Below the pieces are notes generated by a model that had not been told where the DNA came from, did no database searches, and saw nothing but the letters and a program-made list of their open reading frames with translations. From NCBI RefSeq assembly GCF_047511655.1, contig NC_133400.1, positions 37,588,001 to 37,652,000 of the forward strand: DNA of 64,000 nt. The letters are read 5' to 3'. Positions within the stretch are counted from its first letter, which is position 1. Each line of letters starts with the position of its first letter. A program made the translations under genes and the position numbers. Below, in pieces: positions 12,004 through 26,400 of the stretch. This DNA comes from Castor canadensis. Its lineage: Eukaryota; Chordata; Mammalia; Rodentia; Castoridae.

Positions 12004-12509
12004 TCATTTGTGAAAAAGAAGTGGAGAAATAGTATTTCATAGCAGTGCATGGAGAAAGACCATCAGCATTTAAATGGTAATGGAATCCAAGCATTTGAAT
12101 TATTGGGGTCTTTACTGCATTCAAACCCAGACACTGGCTGCTTTTGAACACCAAATCTCGCCAAAGAAACCTACAGTCTATTAAGAATTCAGACTCACAT
12201 TACAAGAACAGCATTCAAGCCAACGTCATACTGTCCACAAAAAGCAAAAACCAAGGGTAGTGGAAACTTCAATGAGATAGCAGTGTTTACCAGGTTGTAG
12301 AATCAAGGAAAACTTCACAGAGGAAGTAGCATTTCCACTGATGGAAGGAACAACCTAACTTCTCATCAGACTCCCAAGAGGTTTGAAGCTAAATTTCAAA
12401 ATCCTTGGCATGGCAGTCAAGGCCCTTCACAACTAGGTCAGGGGGAATGTCAAGGAAGAAAGAGTATACCTAGTGACAAGCTTATGCTGAAGTCTTTGCT
12501 GCTAGCTCA

Positions 12510-12615
12510 GGTTTCAACATACCAGAAAGTGTTATTTTACTATCTGTAAACTGAGCATGGTTTGAAGACAAGCTGAACATCTTAGCACGTGGCAGATGCA
12601 CAGCAAACATTTTCT
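12510..12615 (-). repeat. MIR-like fragment, antisense
   Basis: TTACTATCTGTAAACTGAGC and AGCACGTGGCAGATGCACAG are MIR-like in inverse orientation. Confidence 0.5.
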
Positions 12616-12896
12616 GAGCTAAACTACTGATGTACACCGACGGGCACCAACCACCAGGTGACCCAGCACGCTGCCAGTGCCCTATGCCATCAAGACCTCT
12701 GGGGATTGGCTAATTTTAAAGTTCTCAAGTAAGAGACTTAAATACGTGATCCAAGCGGACCAGGCTGACCTTGGTTTGCATTTGGATGCGGCAAACCAAC
12801 TGTAAAAGACCACGACTGGGAAAAATCAGAGCATGGAGTGGGAACTAGTTTAGGGAACTGTTAATACACACATCTATCTAGATACCTATATATATT

Positions 12897-13078
12897 TTAA
12901 TGGGACTGGGATTTGAAGTAGTAATATCTTCGCAATTGCAAAGCTTGCACTCTATCACTTGAGCCACACACTTCCAGTCCACTTTGCTCTGGTTATTTTG
13001 GAGATGGGGTCTCCCGGCTGGCCTCAGCCTCCCAAGTAGCTAGTATTACAGGCGTGAGCCACTCGCGCCGTGCTGGGA
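12897..13078 (-). repeat. Composite B1/ID SINE, antisense
   Basis: GCACTCTATCACTTGAGCCA and CCTCCCAAGTAGCTAGTATT mark its halves. It ends about 250 bp before the CpG island. Confidence 0.82.
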
Positions 13079-13329
13079 ATTGTTAACTTTTATTAAATGT
13101 GATGTCTGTAAAAGTCGTCTGTTAGAAAGACTTAAGATATTTATAAATGAGATGGTTTCCCTTAGAGCACTACAGCTATGGGGGAGGGGAGTTAAACAGG
13201 AAACAAACTGGTAAAAATGTACTGGCTATAGTCGAGGGGTGTAACACACCACATCGGGGAATGTTTGAGAATTCCCGTAATATAAGAACACACACACTCA
13301 CACACCCCACGTGCTGCTTTTCATCCTAA

Positions 13330-14430
13330 GCCCCACGGGAACCAGACCCAGAGGGCAGGCGGCGCCTCGGCTTCTGCGAGCTTGGAGCCTCCTGCGGGAG
13401 CCCGACTCGAGGATAACCAAGGGTAGGGCGCCGGCCTCTTCACTCCGTCCACGCTCAAGGCGGTGCTAAACGCGCGACCCCGCTAAGTCCTGAAGAACGC
13501 GGGCCGAGTTCTTCCTCGTTTCCTCAGTGGGACCCGCCCTGGGGCTTAGAACCTAAGGAGAAGTGACCTCACCTGCTACTCTCCACCACCCAGAACCCAA
13601 CCGCCGTCCCAGAACGCCCGGGGGAGGGCTCTCCGCGGCGGCGTCACGGCACGCCGTGCGCCGGGTCAAAGTTCAGCCCCGCCCCCGCTTCCCCCTCGCT
13701 GTCTCCCTCGGCCTGCGCCGCTGCCGACACCGCTTGTGGCCCCTGCTCTGCTCCGTCAGCTCCGCCGCTTTCCTCCCTGAGCGCTGCTCGGCAGGCCGCC
13801 ATGGCGAACGTGGCCGACACGAAGCTGTACGATATCCTGGGCGTCCCTCCCGGCGCAAGCGAGAACGAGCTGAAGAAGGTATCCGGAGCTGGCAGGCTGG
13901 GCAGGGTGTGTGGGTCGCGGGGCCTGCGCGGCCGGGTCGGCCAGGCCGCGCTACGGGGCGGCCCGCGAGCCAATGCCGGCCACAGTGAGCCCGGTCTGGG
14001 GGGTGGCGGCGTTGGCGGGACCGGCCGCTTGGTGGGCCGCGCACTCCGGCCTCGGCTGACCTTGGGCCTTTTGGCCCGCCCGCAGATGCAGCAAATAAAA
14101 CCCACTTCTGCGCAAACACGATGAAAACCCTTCCTTCCTCCCTCACCCGACAAGCGCCCGAGGTCGGGCGCTCCCGGGAGGCGGCAGCCGGTCCGGCCCT
14201 CCTCGCGCCGAGGTCACCACCCCGGAAAAACAGGTTGGACCGTGGTTCCCGGACCTCCCGGTCCCGGAGAGAGGCTGTCCGCGCCGTGGACTCAGGCGCC
14301 GGCTCCGGGGCGCCGCGGGAGGGTTGAGGCTGCTCCCGCCAGCTGCCTCCGGACGGCAGGGTCTGTTTCCTGGGAGCCGTGGTCGCCGGCCCCCGGAACT
14401 CCTCCCTCTTCCTCCCTCTCCATAGAGCCA
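13330..14430. promoter_or_regulatory. CpG island and promoter of DNAJA2
   Basis: The sequence turns sharply GC- and CpG-rich from about 13330, through the first exon, and into intron 1 to about 14430, while both flanks are AT-rich. A GC box (ccccgccccc, 13677-13686) lies about 115 bp upstream of the ATG, and I see no TATA box. This is typical of a housekeeping TATA-less promoter with dispersed starts. The exact transcription start cannot be read from sequence. Long open frames on both strands here are GC-rich artefacts. Confidence 0.85.
13801..13878 (+). CDS. DNAJA2: DNAJA2 coding exon 1
   Basis: It encodes residues 1-26, the start of the J domain ([18 protein letters not shown]...). It ends AAG|GTATCC in phase 0. 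The 5' UTR extends upstream inside the CpG island for an unknown length. Confidence 0.96.
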
Positions 14431-17400
14431 GAGGAAGCGTGGGTCTGTGTTTGCATGCATTGTTCTGCGGGCAGGTGATCTAATTCCTGTGCTGGCTTCA
14501 GGAATACGCCGTGGGTCCCAGCCAAACACCTTAGCCGGCTAAAAATAAACGGTTTCATTGTCGTCCGAGCAGTGCTACAGAATCTTCCATCGCAGGATTT
14601 CAAAGCACTTGAGGCATTTAATTAAGCCCCTCGGGTCTTCCCGGCCCTAGGGGTATGCGACCCGGATTTCTAAGATGAGAAAAATGAGAACGCTCCTAAG
14701 TAGTGGGACCGGTAGAGTCGGGAGTAAAATGGACTTCCTGTTACCTTACCGGAAATGCTAGTCGGTGTTATATAATTCATGAGTCTGTGTGAATGAAGAC
14801 TTAAATGCTGTATGTTCAAACCTCCTAATTGAAAGTGTGTGCAATCTCAATACCTAACATCGAGGTCACTGTATACCACCCCTGTTATTCCACAGAATGC
14901 AGGTAAAACACGTCACCACACCACCTAGGATTGTCCTGATACTACAGATAGAGGAAAATCAGAAGCCATCGTGGGCAGAGATTCTGCCCTTAGTTTATAG
15001 TAATGCTTGGGTGTCTGTAAAGCTAAACAAATCTTGAGTTCATTAGGTTACTGGTGTCTTCCTGGTCTCGTTACTGGCCAAGGACAATAGTAAAGAGTAG
15101 AATAATGTGTCAGTATTTTGTCTTTGTGTCATTGTTGTTTGTTTTTACTTCGTTATATTTTCAACTATTATAAGAGCTACTTTGTTAAAAGTACATGAGA
15201 AAGTAAATAGCAAGATGGAAAATGTCAAGCAATCCTGATATTTTTGGAAGGTTATGTATGACTTTAGAACATTCTCAGAAAAGTGGATATTACTGTAAAC
15301 CTTTGATGTATATATAACCCTTCCTTTAAATTTTTTTTTAAAGGCGTACAGAAAGTTAGCCAAGGAATACCATCCTGATAAGAATCCAAATGCTGGAGAC
15401 AAAGTAAGTTATTTGAAACTTTTTGTATTCCTGAGATTTTGGTTTTAAACTTATATTACCCCTCCTTGAAAACAGGAAAATTATAGGGAAAAATCTACCT
15501 AACGCCCACAGAGCCATACTTTTATGTTAAGAATATTTCAGTTTTGTAATGGGAATCTGAGTACTCTGAGCAGTAATGCGTGGTAAATAGAACCAGAATT
15601 AAACCAAACGTAACTTGCATCTTTTATTGGAATTAAGTGATATCCGGGTTCTGTAGTTTTTCTCTATTCTAATATTTGAAAATCCAATTGTCATAACTTG
15701 TACTTTTTCTTTATAGTTTAAAGAAATAAGTTTTGCATATGAAGTATTATCAAATCCAGAGAAGCGGGAGTTATATGACAGATATGGAGAACAAGGTCTT
15801 CGGGAAGGTAGTGGTGGAAGTGGTGGCATGGATGATATTTTCTCTCACATTTTTGGTGGAGGATTGTTCGGCTTCATGGGCAATCAGAGTAGAAGTCGAA
15901 ATGGCAGAAGAAGAGGAGAAGACATGATGCATCCACTGAAGTAAATACCGTGTTTTCTTTTTTTAAAAAAATTATTTTTTCCAATATAATACTCAGAAGA
16001 ACATTATTTAATATTCTGTCTTTCATCAGGAAATAAGAGTCTTGTTTTACTGTGTTCATTAGGTATCTATAAGTGAATTTGGTAATTGGATGTTTGTATT
16101 TTGCTTCAAATCTTAAAGAATGGTGATGTTTATGGAGTAGGAAGATGGTTTTTTTCATGTGCTGCTGAGGCTACTTGTTATTATGTAAGATTTCAAGTGT
16201 AAAGATTATTTTCTTTCCAGGTGCCAGTGGTTCACACCTGTGATTCTAGCTATTCAGGAGGCAGAGTTCAGGAGGATCATGATTCAGAGCCAGCCCTGGA
16301 GAAGACCCTATCTCAAAAAAGGACTGGTGGGAGTGGCTCACAGTGGAGGCTCTGAGTTCAAACCCAGTACCACCAAAAAAAAAAAAAAAAAAAAAACCCA
16401 CAACTTGTTTTCTTTGAAGTACTTAACTACTTCCAAGTTACTTTTTATTTCAAAACTTATAAAGTAACTGCCTAGTTTTTTTTACATGTTAAGGCCACTC
16501 ATTACTTGATCCTCAGTGCAAACTTTCCTAAAATGGTTTTCATAGAGCTTACTGGTTCCAGCCTGTCATTAACCTGCCAGCATATGAATGATGTTGACCT
16601 TGATCTTAGACTGGGAATCTGCAAACCCTCTGCAACCTGAAAATAGCAATTTCACTTTGCAAAAGTTGTGAGGTCTTTTACCCTGTTAATTTTTTAATGA
16701 ACTATACAGTTTTACTAGCAAATGCCAGAAACTGAAGTTCAAGTGTTTGTTTAAAATATTTCAGGGCTGAGGATGTGGCTCAGTGGTAGAGCACTTGCCT
16801 AGCATGTACAAGGCCTTGGGTTTAATCCCCAGCATCACAAAAAAAAAAAGTTTCTTTAAAAAAATTTTTTCTATTCAGTGTAGCATTTGAGCCAATTGGG
16901 GGGGGGGGATTTATGTGTAATCGATTACCTTAGGTCTCATTCTTGTATTTGTGTGTATTTTAGAAGACTTTATTTTCAGAAATCATTTGGATGCCATTCC
17001 AAGAGTAATATTTGAGCAATGTTGTGTTTGTTCTTTCATATTTTTCTTTGATACAGAAATGGTCTAAAAAGTAAACAGACCCACCCAAACACCAAAAAAA
17101 AGGGTAAATAGACTTAAGATTGCTTAATGTACTCTGGTTCTATGTGGGTTTTTTTTTCATGTTGTTGTTTTGTGGTACTGGGGCTTGAACTTAGAGCCTA
17201 CAACTTGAGCCACTCCACCAGCCCTTTTTTGTGATGGGGTTTTCAAGACAGGGTCTCGAACTGTTTGCAAGGGACTGGCTTTGAACATCGATCCTTCTGA
17301 TCTCTGCCTCCTGAATAGTTAGGATTACACACATGAGCCACCAGAGCCCAGCTGTGGTTTTTTGTTTGTTTTTAATTTATACTGCGTGTTAAATGTGTTT

Positions 17401-20400
17401 CTTCTGCTATTTTATTCTAGCATTATTTAAATTGTACAAACATTTCCTTTTGGGTGGCTTTATAGTACTCCATTTCATGATGTCTTTAATTTACCTTTTA
17501 TATAGGGTCTTGGCTGTGTGTGTGTGTAAGTGTGTAAGTGTGTAAATAGTGTTGCGGTCTGTCTTTACAGCTTTGTTTCTATTTGGCAGAGATTCCCAGG
17601 CAAGCAGCAGTGTTTTGAGGCTGATAGAAAAAGCTAAATTTCCTGGTAGAGGGATTGTGTCAAATGAGGTCCCACTGGAGAGTGCCAGTTTTTTCAGACC
17701 ATTACTCATAGTTTTCCTTCACTGGCCATATTTGTTTAAATTTTTTGGCTTGTAGAATAGTAGTTTTGCATACTATATGTAATTTGACATATGGGGGGGG
17801 AAAGACCTACATGGTCTTTTTGTTACGAGATTCTCACCAGGAGTATAAAAAGATGCATCAAAGTGATTTTTGTCTAAGGTTCGGATGGAGATACATCATT
17901 ATTTGCAGGTGTTGTTGGTAATGTTTTGTCCATAAGTGTATTAGTTTTATACGAATTACAATATGTAAAGGTTTTAGCTTAAAAATAAGAATTTTGAGAA
18001 AAATTTGAATACTACAAAATTGTATAGGTGCCTTGTAAAATAACTATTTCTTGGCTGGTAGAGTGGCTCAAGGGGTAGAGCACCTGCCTAGCAAACATGA
18101 GGCCCTGTGTTCAAACCCCAGTGCTATCAAAAAAAATTAAGTAAAATAACTATTTCTTTGTTCTTTTAACTCCCATGATTTCATTCATGTATTGTTTTTG
18201 TTTTTTTCTTTTGGTACTAGGAATCAAACCCAGGGCCTATTATGCATGTTAAGCAAACACTTAAAACACTGAGCTACATTCCCAGTCCAACTCCCATGGT
18301 TTTAAAATTAAGCCTTCACTATTAAAAAGAGGTTTAGGTAGAGACTAGGGATATAACACAGTGGTACATAGGGCGTAGCATGCATGTGACTCTGGGTTCA
18401 TCCTCAGCTGTGCAAAAATAAAGGAGATTTAAAAACGAGTAAAATTACTAAATGCACTGTTGGTAATACTTGGAGTTTTTTTGGGTGGGGGTATGGTCCT
18501 AGGGTTTGAACTGAGGGTTTCATGCTTGCTTGCTTAAGCAGGCTCTCTGATGCTTGAGCCATACCCCCAGTCTTTTTGTTTTTATTTTATTTTTGAAATA
18601 GGGTCTCCTTAACTTTACCTATGATTAGTCTTGAACTCATGATCCTCCTCCTGCCTCCCAAGTAGCTGGGAGTAGCTAGAATTATAGGCATGCACCACCA
18701 CAAGTTGGTTTGTTGGATTTTGGTTGGTTTGTTTTCTTTTTGACACTGGTTTGGAAATTGGTTCTGTAATTAAAATATGCTATTATGAATAAAAGTGAGT
18801 TGAGTTTTATCAGTTACATGTTTTTATCTAGCACTTGATTGAGGTTTGATTGACATACAAAAAGCTGTACACATTTAGTGTATACAACTTGAGTTTGGAT
18901 AATAGGCTTTTTATTCAGTATTTGGTCGCAGGTTCCTTTGTATATTGGTTATAATTTGGTGGACTCTGTAGAAACTAAAACTTGGAGGGTCTCTGTTGAA
19001 AACATGTTTTACATGTTCTTTCCTTCCTTCTGTCACAGTGTAGATGTGGTCACCCTTTTCTTGTTTTGGAGACATGCAATCTAAGTGCCTTCCTTAAGAT
19101 ATAATGTAACTTTGTAGCCTTTCTAATTGTTCAAGGAGAGAGCACAGCCTTGTAGTCTAGCTCCAACTCTGGAGGCAAATGCTTATGTGACTTTGATCTT
19201 TCACTGCCTCAATTTTATCATGTCAAATGGGGATAATTGTGATTAGGATTAGGTTTCAGTTAAGTGAAGGGTTTGTTTCCAAGGTCAAAAAAAGATGATG
19301 CTATGTAGTCATCAACTGTATCAAAAATTGTGCCACATAGGCTGGTGTAGTGGCTCAAATGGTAGCATGCCTGCCTAGCAAGCACAAGTACCACCAAAAA
19401 AAAAAATCTATGCCACAGCAAATTGTTACCAGGTGCTATACATTCTGTCTTTGACCGTCATTTATGTTGTCCTTAGTCATAAAATTGTACTGCAAGTTTG
19501 AGCCACGGATGTGAAACTTCAGACAGTTGATTTAATGTGGACTCTTGAATTACTTGTTTTAAAGAGTTACAGTGGTATTTGCTGTATCCACTATTTATAC
19601 TTTGTATTTAAGAAGTTTGGGAAAATTTGGTTGAACCTGATCCTTTCCTCTCCAGAGTATCTTTAGAAGATCTATACAATGGCAAGACAACCAAACTACA
19701 ACTTAGCAAGAATGTACTCTGTAGTGCATGCAGTGGGTAAGTATGTGTTCTGGCTTATACAGTATATTTTTGTCTGCCCCTTGGTGTGCACTATTCCAGT
19801 TAAAAATTGTGACTTAAAACTTGCTACCCTATAGAACATTTTCTGAAAGCTCTAAAAGTCAGTTTAAATGTTAGTTATGTGGGGATTGAAAATGGAAAGT
19901 ACAGTTCCATTTGTTGTGGCTTATTAGAATGATCTGTGGGCAAAATGTAATTTGTATTTTTGCTTGCTTTAGCCAAGGTGGAAAGTCTGGAGCTGTTCAG
20001 AAGTGTAGTGCTTGTCGGGGTCGAGGTGTACGCATCATGATCAGACAGCTGGCTCCAGGAATGGTACAACAGATGCAGTCTGTGTGCTCTGACTGTAATG
20101 GAGAAGGTATGTTAGTTTTGAGGGTTTTTTTTTGTTTTGTGTTTTGGGTTTTTTTGTGGGGGAGGGTGGGGAGGCTGGTGATGGTGGAGATTGAGCCCAG
20201 CCTGGCTCATGCTCAGCGTGCGCTGATCTACACTTCCATCCCTGGGTTAGGTTAGTCTTTAATTCCAAAAAAGATGAGCAGGCTGATTATTTATCCCTTT
20301 GTATTTTAAAAGACTGTATTTGCTAAGTAATGAGATGTTTAGCTATTCCTAAGTGGAGGATTTTTTTTAAGTGAAGGATTTTACTATAAACTTCGTTAGC

Positions 20401-23400
20401 TTTTGTTGATAGAGGATTAAAGGTGTTCACAGAAGTAACTATTTCAAGCTTTGTAAGCCAAGTAGTTTCTGTCAGAACTACTCACCTCTGTATAGCTACA
20501 CAGAGTATATTACAAATGGGCATTGCTGTGCTCTAATAAGATTTTATTTATAAAAATAAGTATCTTTCCCAATTTGGCCTGTGGGATACCTCTTCTAGAA
20601 CAGTACTGTTCGATAGGTTTGTTTTGGTGGTGCTGGGCCTCACACGTGCTAGACAAACACTTTACCACTGAGCTACAGCTCTAGCTCTGGTGGAATTTCT
20701 TTCTGTGGTGATAGAAATATTTTGTATCTGCAATGCCCTATTGTGTGACCACTAGTTATCTGTGCACCCCTCCCCCCAAAATACTTGAGTTTGAACTCAG
20801 GGCCTCATACTTGATAGGCAGACATTCTACCACTTGAGCCACTCCACCGGCCCTTTTTTTGGGTACTATGTAATACAGTACTATATAGGCCTACATATAA
20901 TGAGCTCTCTTTGCAGGAGAGGTAATTAATGAGAAGGACCGCTGTAAAAAATGTGAAGGGAAGAAGGTGATTAAAGAAGTCAAGATTCTTGAAGTTCATG
21001 TAGACAAAGGCATGAAACATGGACAGAGAATTACATTCACTGGGGAAGCAGACCAAGCCCCAGGAGTGGAACCAGGAGATATTGTTCTTTTGCTACAGGA
21101 GAAAGAACATGAGGTAATTTCCTTTTTATTATTAAGTTATTATTATTTTGCATTTGGTTTTATTCAGAATTTGGTCTTGCTTGTGAGAAATTGATCTATT
21201 TGGATATGCTAGAATAGCACTGAACATAGATGAAGTTGTTAAGGGAGCCTGACTGAATTAAGGTTCAGTTCAGTTGCTGATCACGACTTACACACAAGAA
21301 CTAACTTGTGTAAGACCAACATGACAGGCGCAATCAGAAGCACTGTAGGAATTAGCTTTAGCCTTGCCTTGGCTATAGACTAGTACTTTACCCATAAATA
21401 ATCCTATAATCTCTGCACCTTGGTTTCCTTTGTGAAAATAAGGACCTTGAGTCACATGTTCTCAGGCAGTTTATTCCACTGTGGACCTCCTTTGATGAAT
21501 GATAACTAGACAGGGATAAGTCCTCAGTACTGCACTGTTGATTTTTTTTTTTATTGTATTACTGGGTAGCCGGGTGAGTTTTCCTTGAAAAGATTCTGGG
21601 ATTTTAAAAGGTATTGATTTAAAAGTTTCTGATTGAATATGTATCATATCTGTTTCTTATGTGCAAGACAAAATGAACTTGGCAGCAGTGTGGTCTAGTG
21701 TATGCTGTTTTTATTATACACTGCATATGTTTACTTACACTTTTTTTTGTTTCTTTTTCTGAGACAGGGTTTCACTATGCATCACTGGCCTCAATTAATT
21801 CTCCCGACTGCTGGGATTATAGCCATGAACCACTATGTCTGGCTCACCTATCATTTTTAATGTCTTACTGTAGGCCTTTATTCCTAAAGAGTATATCTGG
21901 AGCTATTTATATATAAAACACCCCTTTAGTAATAACCCAGGTCCCTGTGTGTGAAAGCATTTGACAGGGTTCTGGCCTTGTCCTGATCATATTTATTCAA
22001 GAGTTCCTCTGAAAATTTGCATTTACTTTTTGTTTGTGGTACTAGAGACTGACTGAACTCAGGGCCTCAAGTGCTCTACCACTTGAGCCAGCCTCCAGTT
22101 CTTTAGTTTTTTTATTGCTGCCTCCCAAGTAGTTGGGGTTTCACTGTGCTTAAAATGTTGTTAATGTTCTCTTCTCTTCCCTCCCCTCCTTTTTTGATGG
22201 TATGGGTATCAAACTTTAGGCTGCTTGCTAGGCAGGTGCTCTATCACTTGAGCCATTTGTCCAGTCGTGGTGGTCATTTCTTCAAATAACTTTAATTTTA
22301 AAATTAAAAAAAGAAAATTTTAACCACTTTAAGAATCCAGTTGAGTCGGGCACTGGTGGCACATGCCTGTAATCCTAGCTACTCAGGAGGCAGAGATCAG
22401 GATTGCAGTTCCAAGCCAGCTGGGGCAAATAGCTTGAGAGATGGCAAATAGTCCAAGTGATCCTATCTTGAAAAAGCCCATCACAAAAGAAATAAAAGAG
22501 GCTGGTGGAGTGGCTCAAGGTGTAGGCCCTGAGTTCAAGCCCCAGTACCACCACTCCCCACCCCCCAAAAAAAAGAATTCACTAGAAACAACAAGGGCAA
22601 TACTGAGAAGCAGAGTGTGGAAATTTGGTTATATTCCCTCACAAGGTTGTGACTTGCTTCCCTGGACTATCCGGGATATACTAGTCAGATGTCATGTTGC
22701 AGCAAAACTATAAGGTTACTATGCATTTTGTTTTTTTCTGGATTATTGCCAGATCTACAGATGGCAAGTCTCATAGATGGCTGGAAAATAGAATAGTTCC
22801 TAGAATTCTTATAGATTGAGTTATTTCTAGGGTCTTAATAGGTTGAATTTGTCACTCCTATAAGATTCTGTTTGGTAGCATTTTAGCTACTCCCTCGTTT
22901 ATTCAGTCTTGCTTTTTTTGCACAATACCATACAAGGTGTGAGAGGCAGAAAGCTAGAAAGATAGCCAAGTAATTGAGATGTTTATAGTCACCTTTGGTG
23001 AAGATAATGGCACAGACATCACTAGGGTAATTTTTATTGGTAGAATCATTGGAGCAATTTGAGGTTAGTTACCAAATGTCCAGCAGTGCAGCAGCTTAAG
23101 GATACATGAGGAAGTTAAGAAGGACACTTATTTGGAGGAGAGGAGAAGATATTTTTTCAGTTTAGGAAATGTCAAACTAATGGTGAAACTTTTTTTACCC
23201 TTAAGTTTTAGTCTTTAATATTGTTAAATAATTAAATTGGGATTTGAAGGCAAGGGACTTAAGTTCTTAACTTCCATTTGCTACCTTTGGCCTATGTGAG
23301 CTTTGCTTACCAAAGATATTGCCCCCTCAGGAGGATCATTATAAAATCACATGAAGTTATGAATAAGCTGCTTTCATGAAAGTTTGAGGTGTTTAGGAAG

Positions 23401-26400
23401 TAAATCACTTCTTAGAATGATGTTAGATGTTAGATGTTAGCCATGGAAATTGCATAGAAATGCCAACAGACAGCATGTATAGCCTAGGGTAGAAAGTAGA
23501 TAGGAAGGTTAGAAAGGAAGTTTCTCTAGTTTCTTCTGATTTCATCATGGCCAGTAATTTAAGCTGAAGATGAGATTTAGGCATCTTAGTTAACTTATAT
23601 TGCTGAAAATGTTCTGAGTCTTCTGAAGAAAACTAGAATAGTTTGAACTAGAACATAGAGCTATCTGTGTGTGTTCAAGAAAAACCTTATACTTTGTTTT
23701 TGGCTCCCCCAACACTTATGCTAAAGTTATTCAGGCTTTACTGAGACTAGGATGGATGCTGTGACTAAGACAGTATAAATATTCTGGTTGTTAAAAAAAA
23801 AATTCAGTTTGGAGAAGACTATGCCATATGTATTCACTTGTACTACGTGTGTGTGTGTGTGTGTGTGTGTGTCTGTTTATCTCAGTAGTTTGGGTCTCAT
23901 AATGCATTTGTATAGAACAGAACCACAGTATCTGATGATGTTAGGCCTTCTGTAATCTGTATTTTTACTTTTCAGAAGTTATTATGAGTTTTAAATGTTT
24001 TATTATGTGGTACTTGGTAGTTTCTCATTAATCTTCATTTTCAAAAATTCTCTGACAATAGGGGAAAAAATTGGGCATTTTTGCTTGTTTATGTCTTAAA
24101 CTTTTAACATCAACTCGTCAAGTCCTCCTCTATCCTCACCAAACAGGAAAAACCCTGATATTTTTTATTGAAATCACTTTAAATTGAACTCTCCTATGCT
24201 ACAATAGGGATCCCTTTCTTGTCCTTATATCTAATACAGCTTTAGCTAAAGACTATATGGCAAAAGGTCATTCTTGGAATATTTTTGGTATTTTCCAGTA
24301 TATTAACATTTTAACAGCATTGAAAAGTTACTCTTGAAAGAAGCTTTACTGATCCCACTGTGAGGAATACTTGAGTAAGTGAGCATTGATAATATACATT
24401 CATTGATTCTCAAACTTCAGCATGACATTAGAATCCTCTAGAGAGCTTGTTAAAAACTTTAGTTTTATGGCTAGAGGTGGCTGGCACAAGTGGTGGAACA
24501 CCTCCCTGGCAAGTGCAAAGCTGTGAGTTCAAACCTCAGTACCACCAAAAAACAAACAAACAAAAAAAACAGGGCTTAGGGGTGAGGCTAAAGTGGTAGG
24601 GTGCTTGCCTAGAAAGTACAAGGTCCTTGGTTCAAACCCAAACAAACAAAGCAAACAGAAAAAATTCAAAACTATAGTTTGCTGGTTAACAACGCCTCCA
24701 TTGTTTCTGGCAGTTAAGTATAGAATGGGACCTGAGAACGTGTATTCCTAACACATTTCCTAGTGCTATTGAGGCTGTTAGTACAGACCACACTCAAGAG
24801 AATCACTGCTTAAGATGATAAGTTTATGTCATGATAAGTTTAGAATAATTTCAGAAAAGAGCTTTTCTTTCAGATTTTCTTTAATGAACCAGCCAAGATT
24901 CTTTTTGGTTTTGGTTTTTGGCAGTATGGGTTTGTTTGTTTGTCCCCCCGCTTTATCAAATTTTTTTGTGTATTACTAGAGTTTGAACTCAGGGCAGGCA
25001 CTCTACCATTTGAGCTACACCTCCAGTCCATTTTGCCCTGGTTATTTTTTTGAGAGATGGGGGTTTCAAGAACTGTTTGCTCAGGCTCACCTTGAACCTC
25101 AGTCCCCAGATCTCAGCCTCCCTAAGTAGCTACGATTACAGGTGTGAGCCACCTGCACTAGTACTAGAGTTTGAACTCAGAGCTTCCTGCTTGCTAAGCA
25201 GGTGCTCTACCATCTGAGCCTAGAATAGGAGAAGTGGGAGATAACTGGCCTGTCAACTTCTCAATCCTTAAGGGTTAAAGAGAGAGTAAAAGAAATAAAG
25301 GCAAGAGATAGGAATATATATAGATTTTCCACTAATTTGTTTGCCACCTCTTTTTACTATGTGGTTCCAGTTGTCGCCATGGCAATTGTTAACTCATAAG
25401 CACTGGGGGGATGTTGTCGTTTAGCATGCAGTGGGATAATGAGGTTAGAGGTCTGTCTGCCTGTCTGGCATCCATCTACAGATTTACCTAGTCTATCTGA
25501 TTAGGGACTTTTGGCTTTTAGGCCTCCTGTCCTCAGAGATGAGAAGAGGTGAGATAGAATTCAGCTAGGTCACTTAGGCAGGACTCAGGTAACAGAGATA
25601 CTTGTATTGAGAAAAGTGTAAGTGACCTTCCTCTGTAGTTAATTTTGTTTGAAAAGTTAAGTATAGATATTTGTGTGGGACTGAAGGTGTGTCTCAAGTG
25701 GGAAAGCACTTGTCTAGCAAGCACAAAGCCCTGAGTTCAAACCCCAGTGCCTCCAAAAAAGAAAATGTTTGTATAGATGTTTGCTTATTCTTCAAAGTAA
25801 AAAGTACAAGTTGAGTATGTGAAATTGGATTTATTTTTTCTATTGAAAGCTCAGAACCATTCTTTGTGCTTATCCTTTGCATTACCTAATTCCCTGGCTT
25901 ATAGTATGAGATTAAATAAACCAGCTTTTAGCATTTGCTATTTAGTTTACATTCATCTAAGTAAGTTTTGAACTTTAAGTGAGGTAGAACTTGTTTGTAT
26001 ATGTGTGAAGCATAGATTGAAGCCTTTGCTTTCACTGGCTGAGCCTTACTGACTATTTTGACATTGATCTTAGACCTTCTCCTTCCTTTGTAAGAATTAT
26101 GTCAGGGGAATACTTTCTATGTACCTTTCTGCCCAGGGATAGAATTAGAAAGTAGACCATAATTTAAAGTAAACCTACTGCTGGCTTTTGGAGTCTCAGC
26201 TCTGTTCTTAGGCCAGTGTTTTCAAAATGCCAGGGCCTTCCTAATAGAAGTTTGTAATGTACTACTTGGGAATAGCTAACTTTCCTAATATAAATCTAGG
26301 AAATTAGGAAAAGTAGCAGTTTGGTTTTTGCAGTTAATGTAGAATTAAGGTTTGTTTTTGTGGTACTGGAGGTTGAACTCGGGGCCTTGCAGGTGCTCTA

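Larger units (their letters stand above)
10960..12896. other. Upstream intergenic DNA of DNAJA2
   Basis: Two MIR-like fragments (11895-12003 and 12510-12615) lie in otherwise unique sequence. No gene seen; distal regulatory sites cannot be judged. Confidence 0.45.
24405..24805 (+). repeat. MER5A-like fragment split by two SINEs
   Basis: TTCTCAAACTTCAGCATGAC ... GAGAGCTTGTTAAAAAC, then after the SINEs ACCTGAGAACGTGTATTCCT and a terminal AGAGAATCACTGCTT. Confidence 0.65.

Noticed and set aside
13563-14603. Several 70-170 codon open frames on both strands around DNAJA2 exon 1
   Set aside because: Few stops arise by chance in CpG-rich DNA. The frames overlap each other, and only the DNAJA2 exon has protein support.
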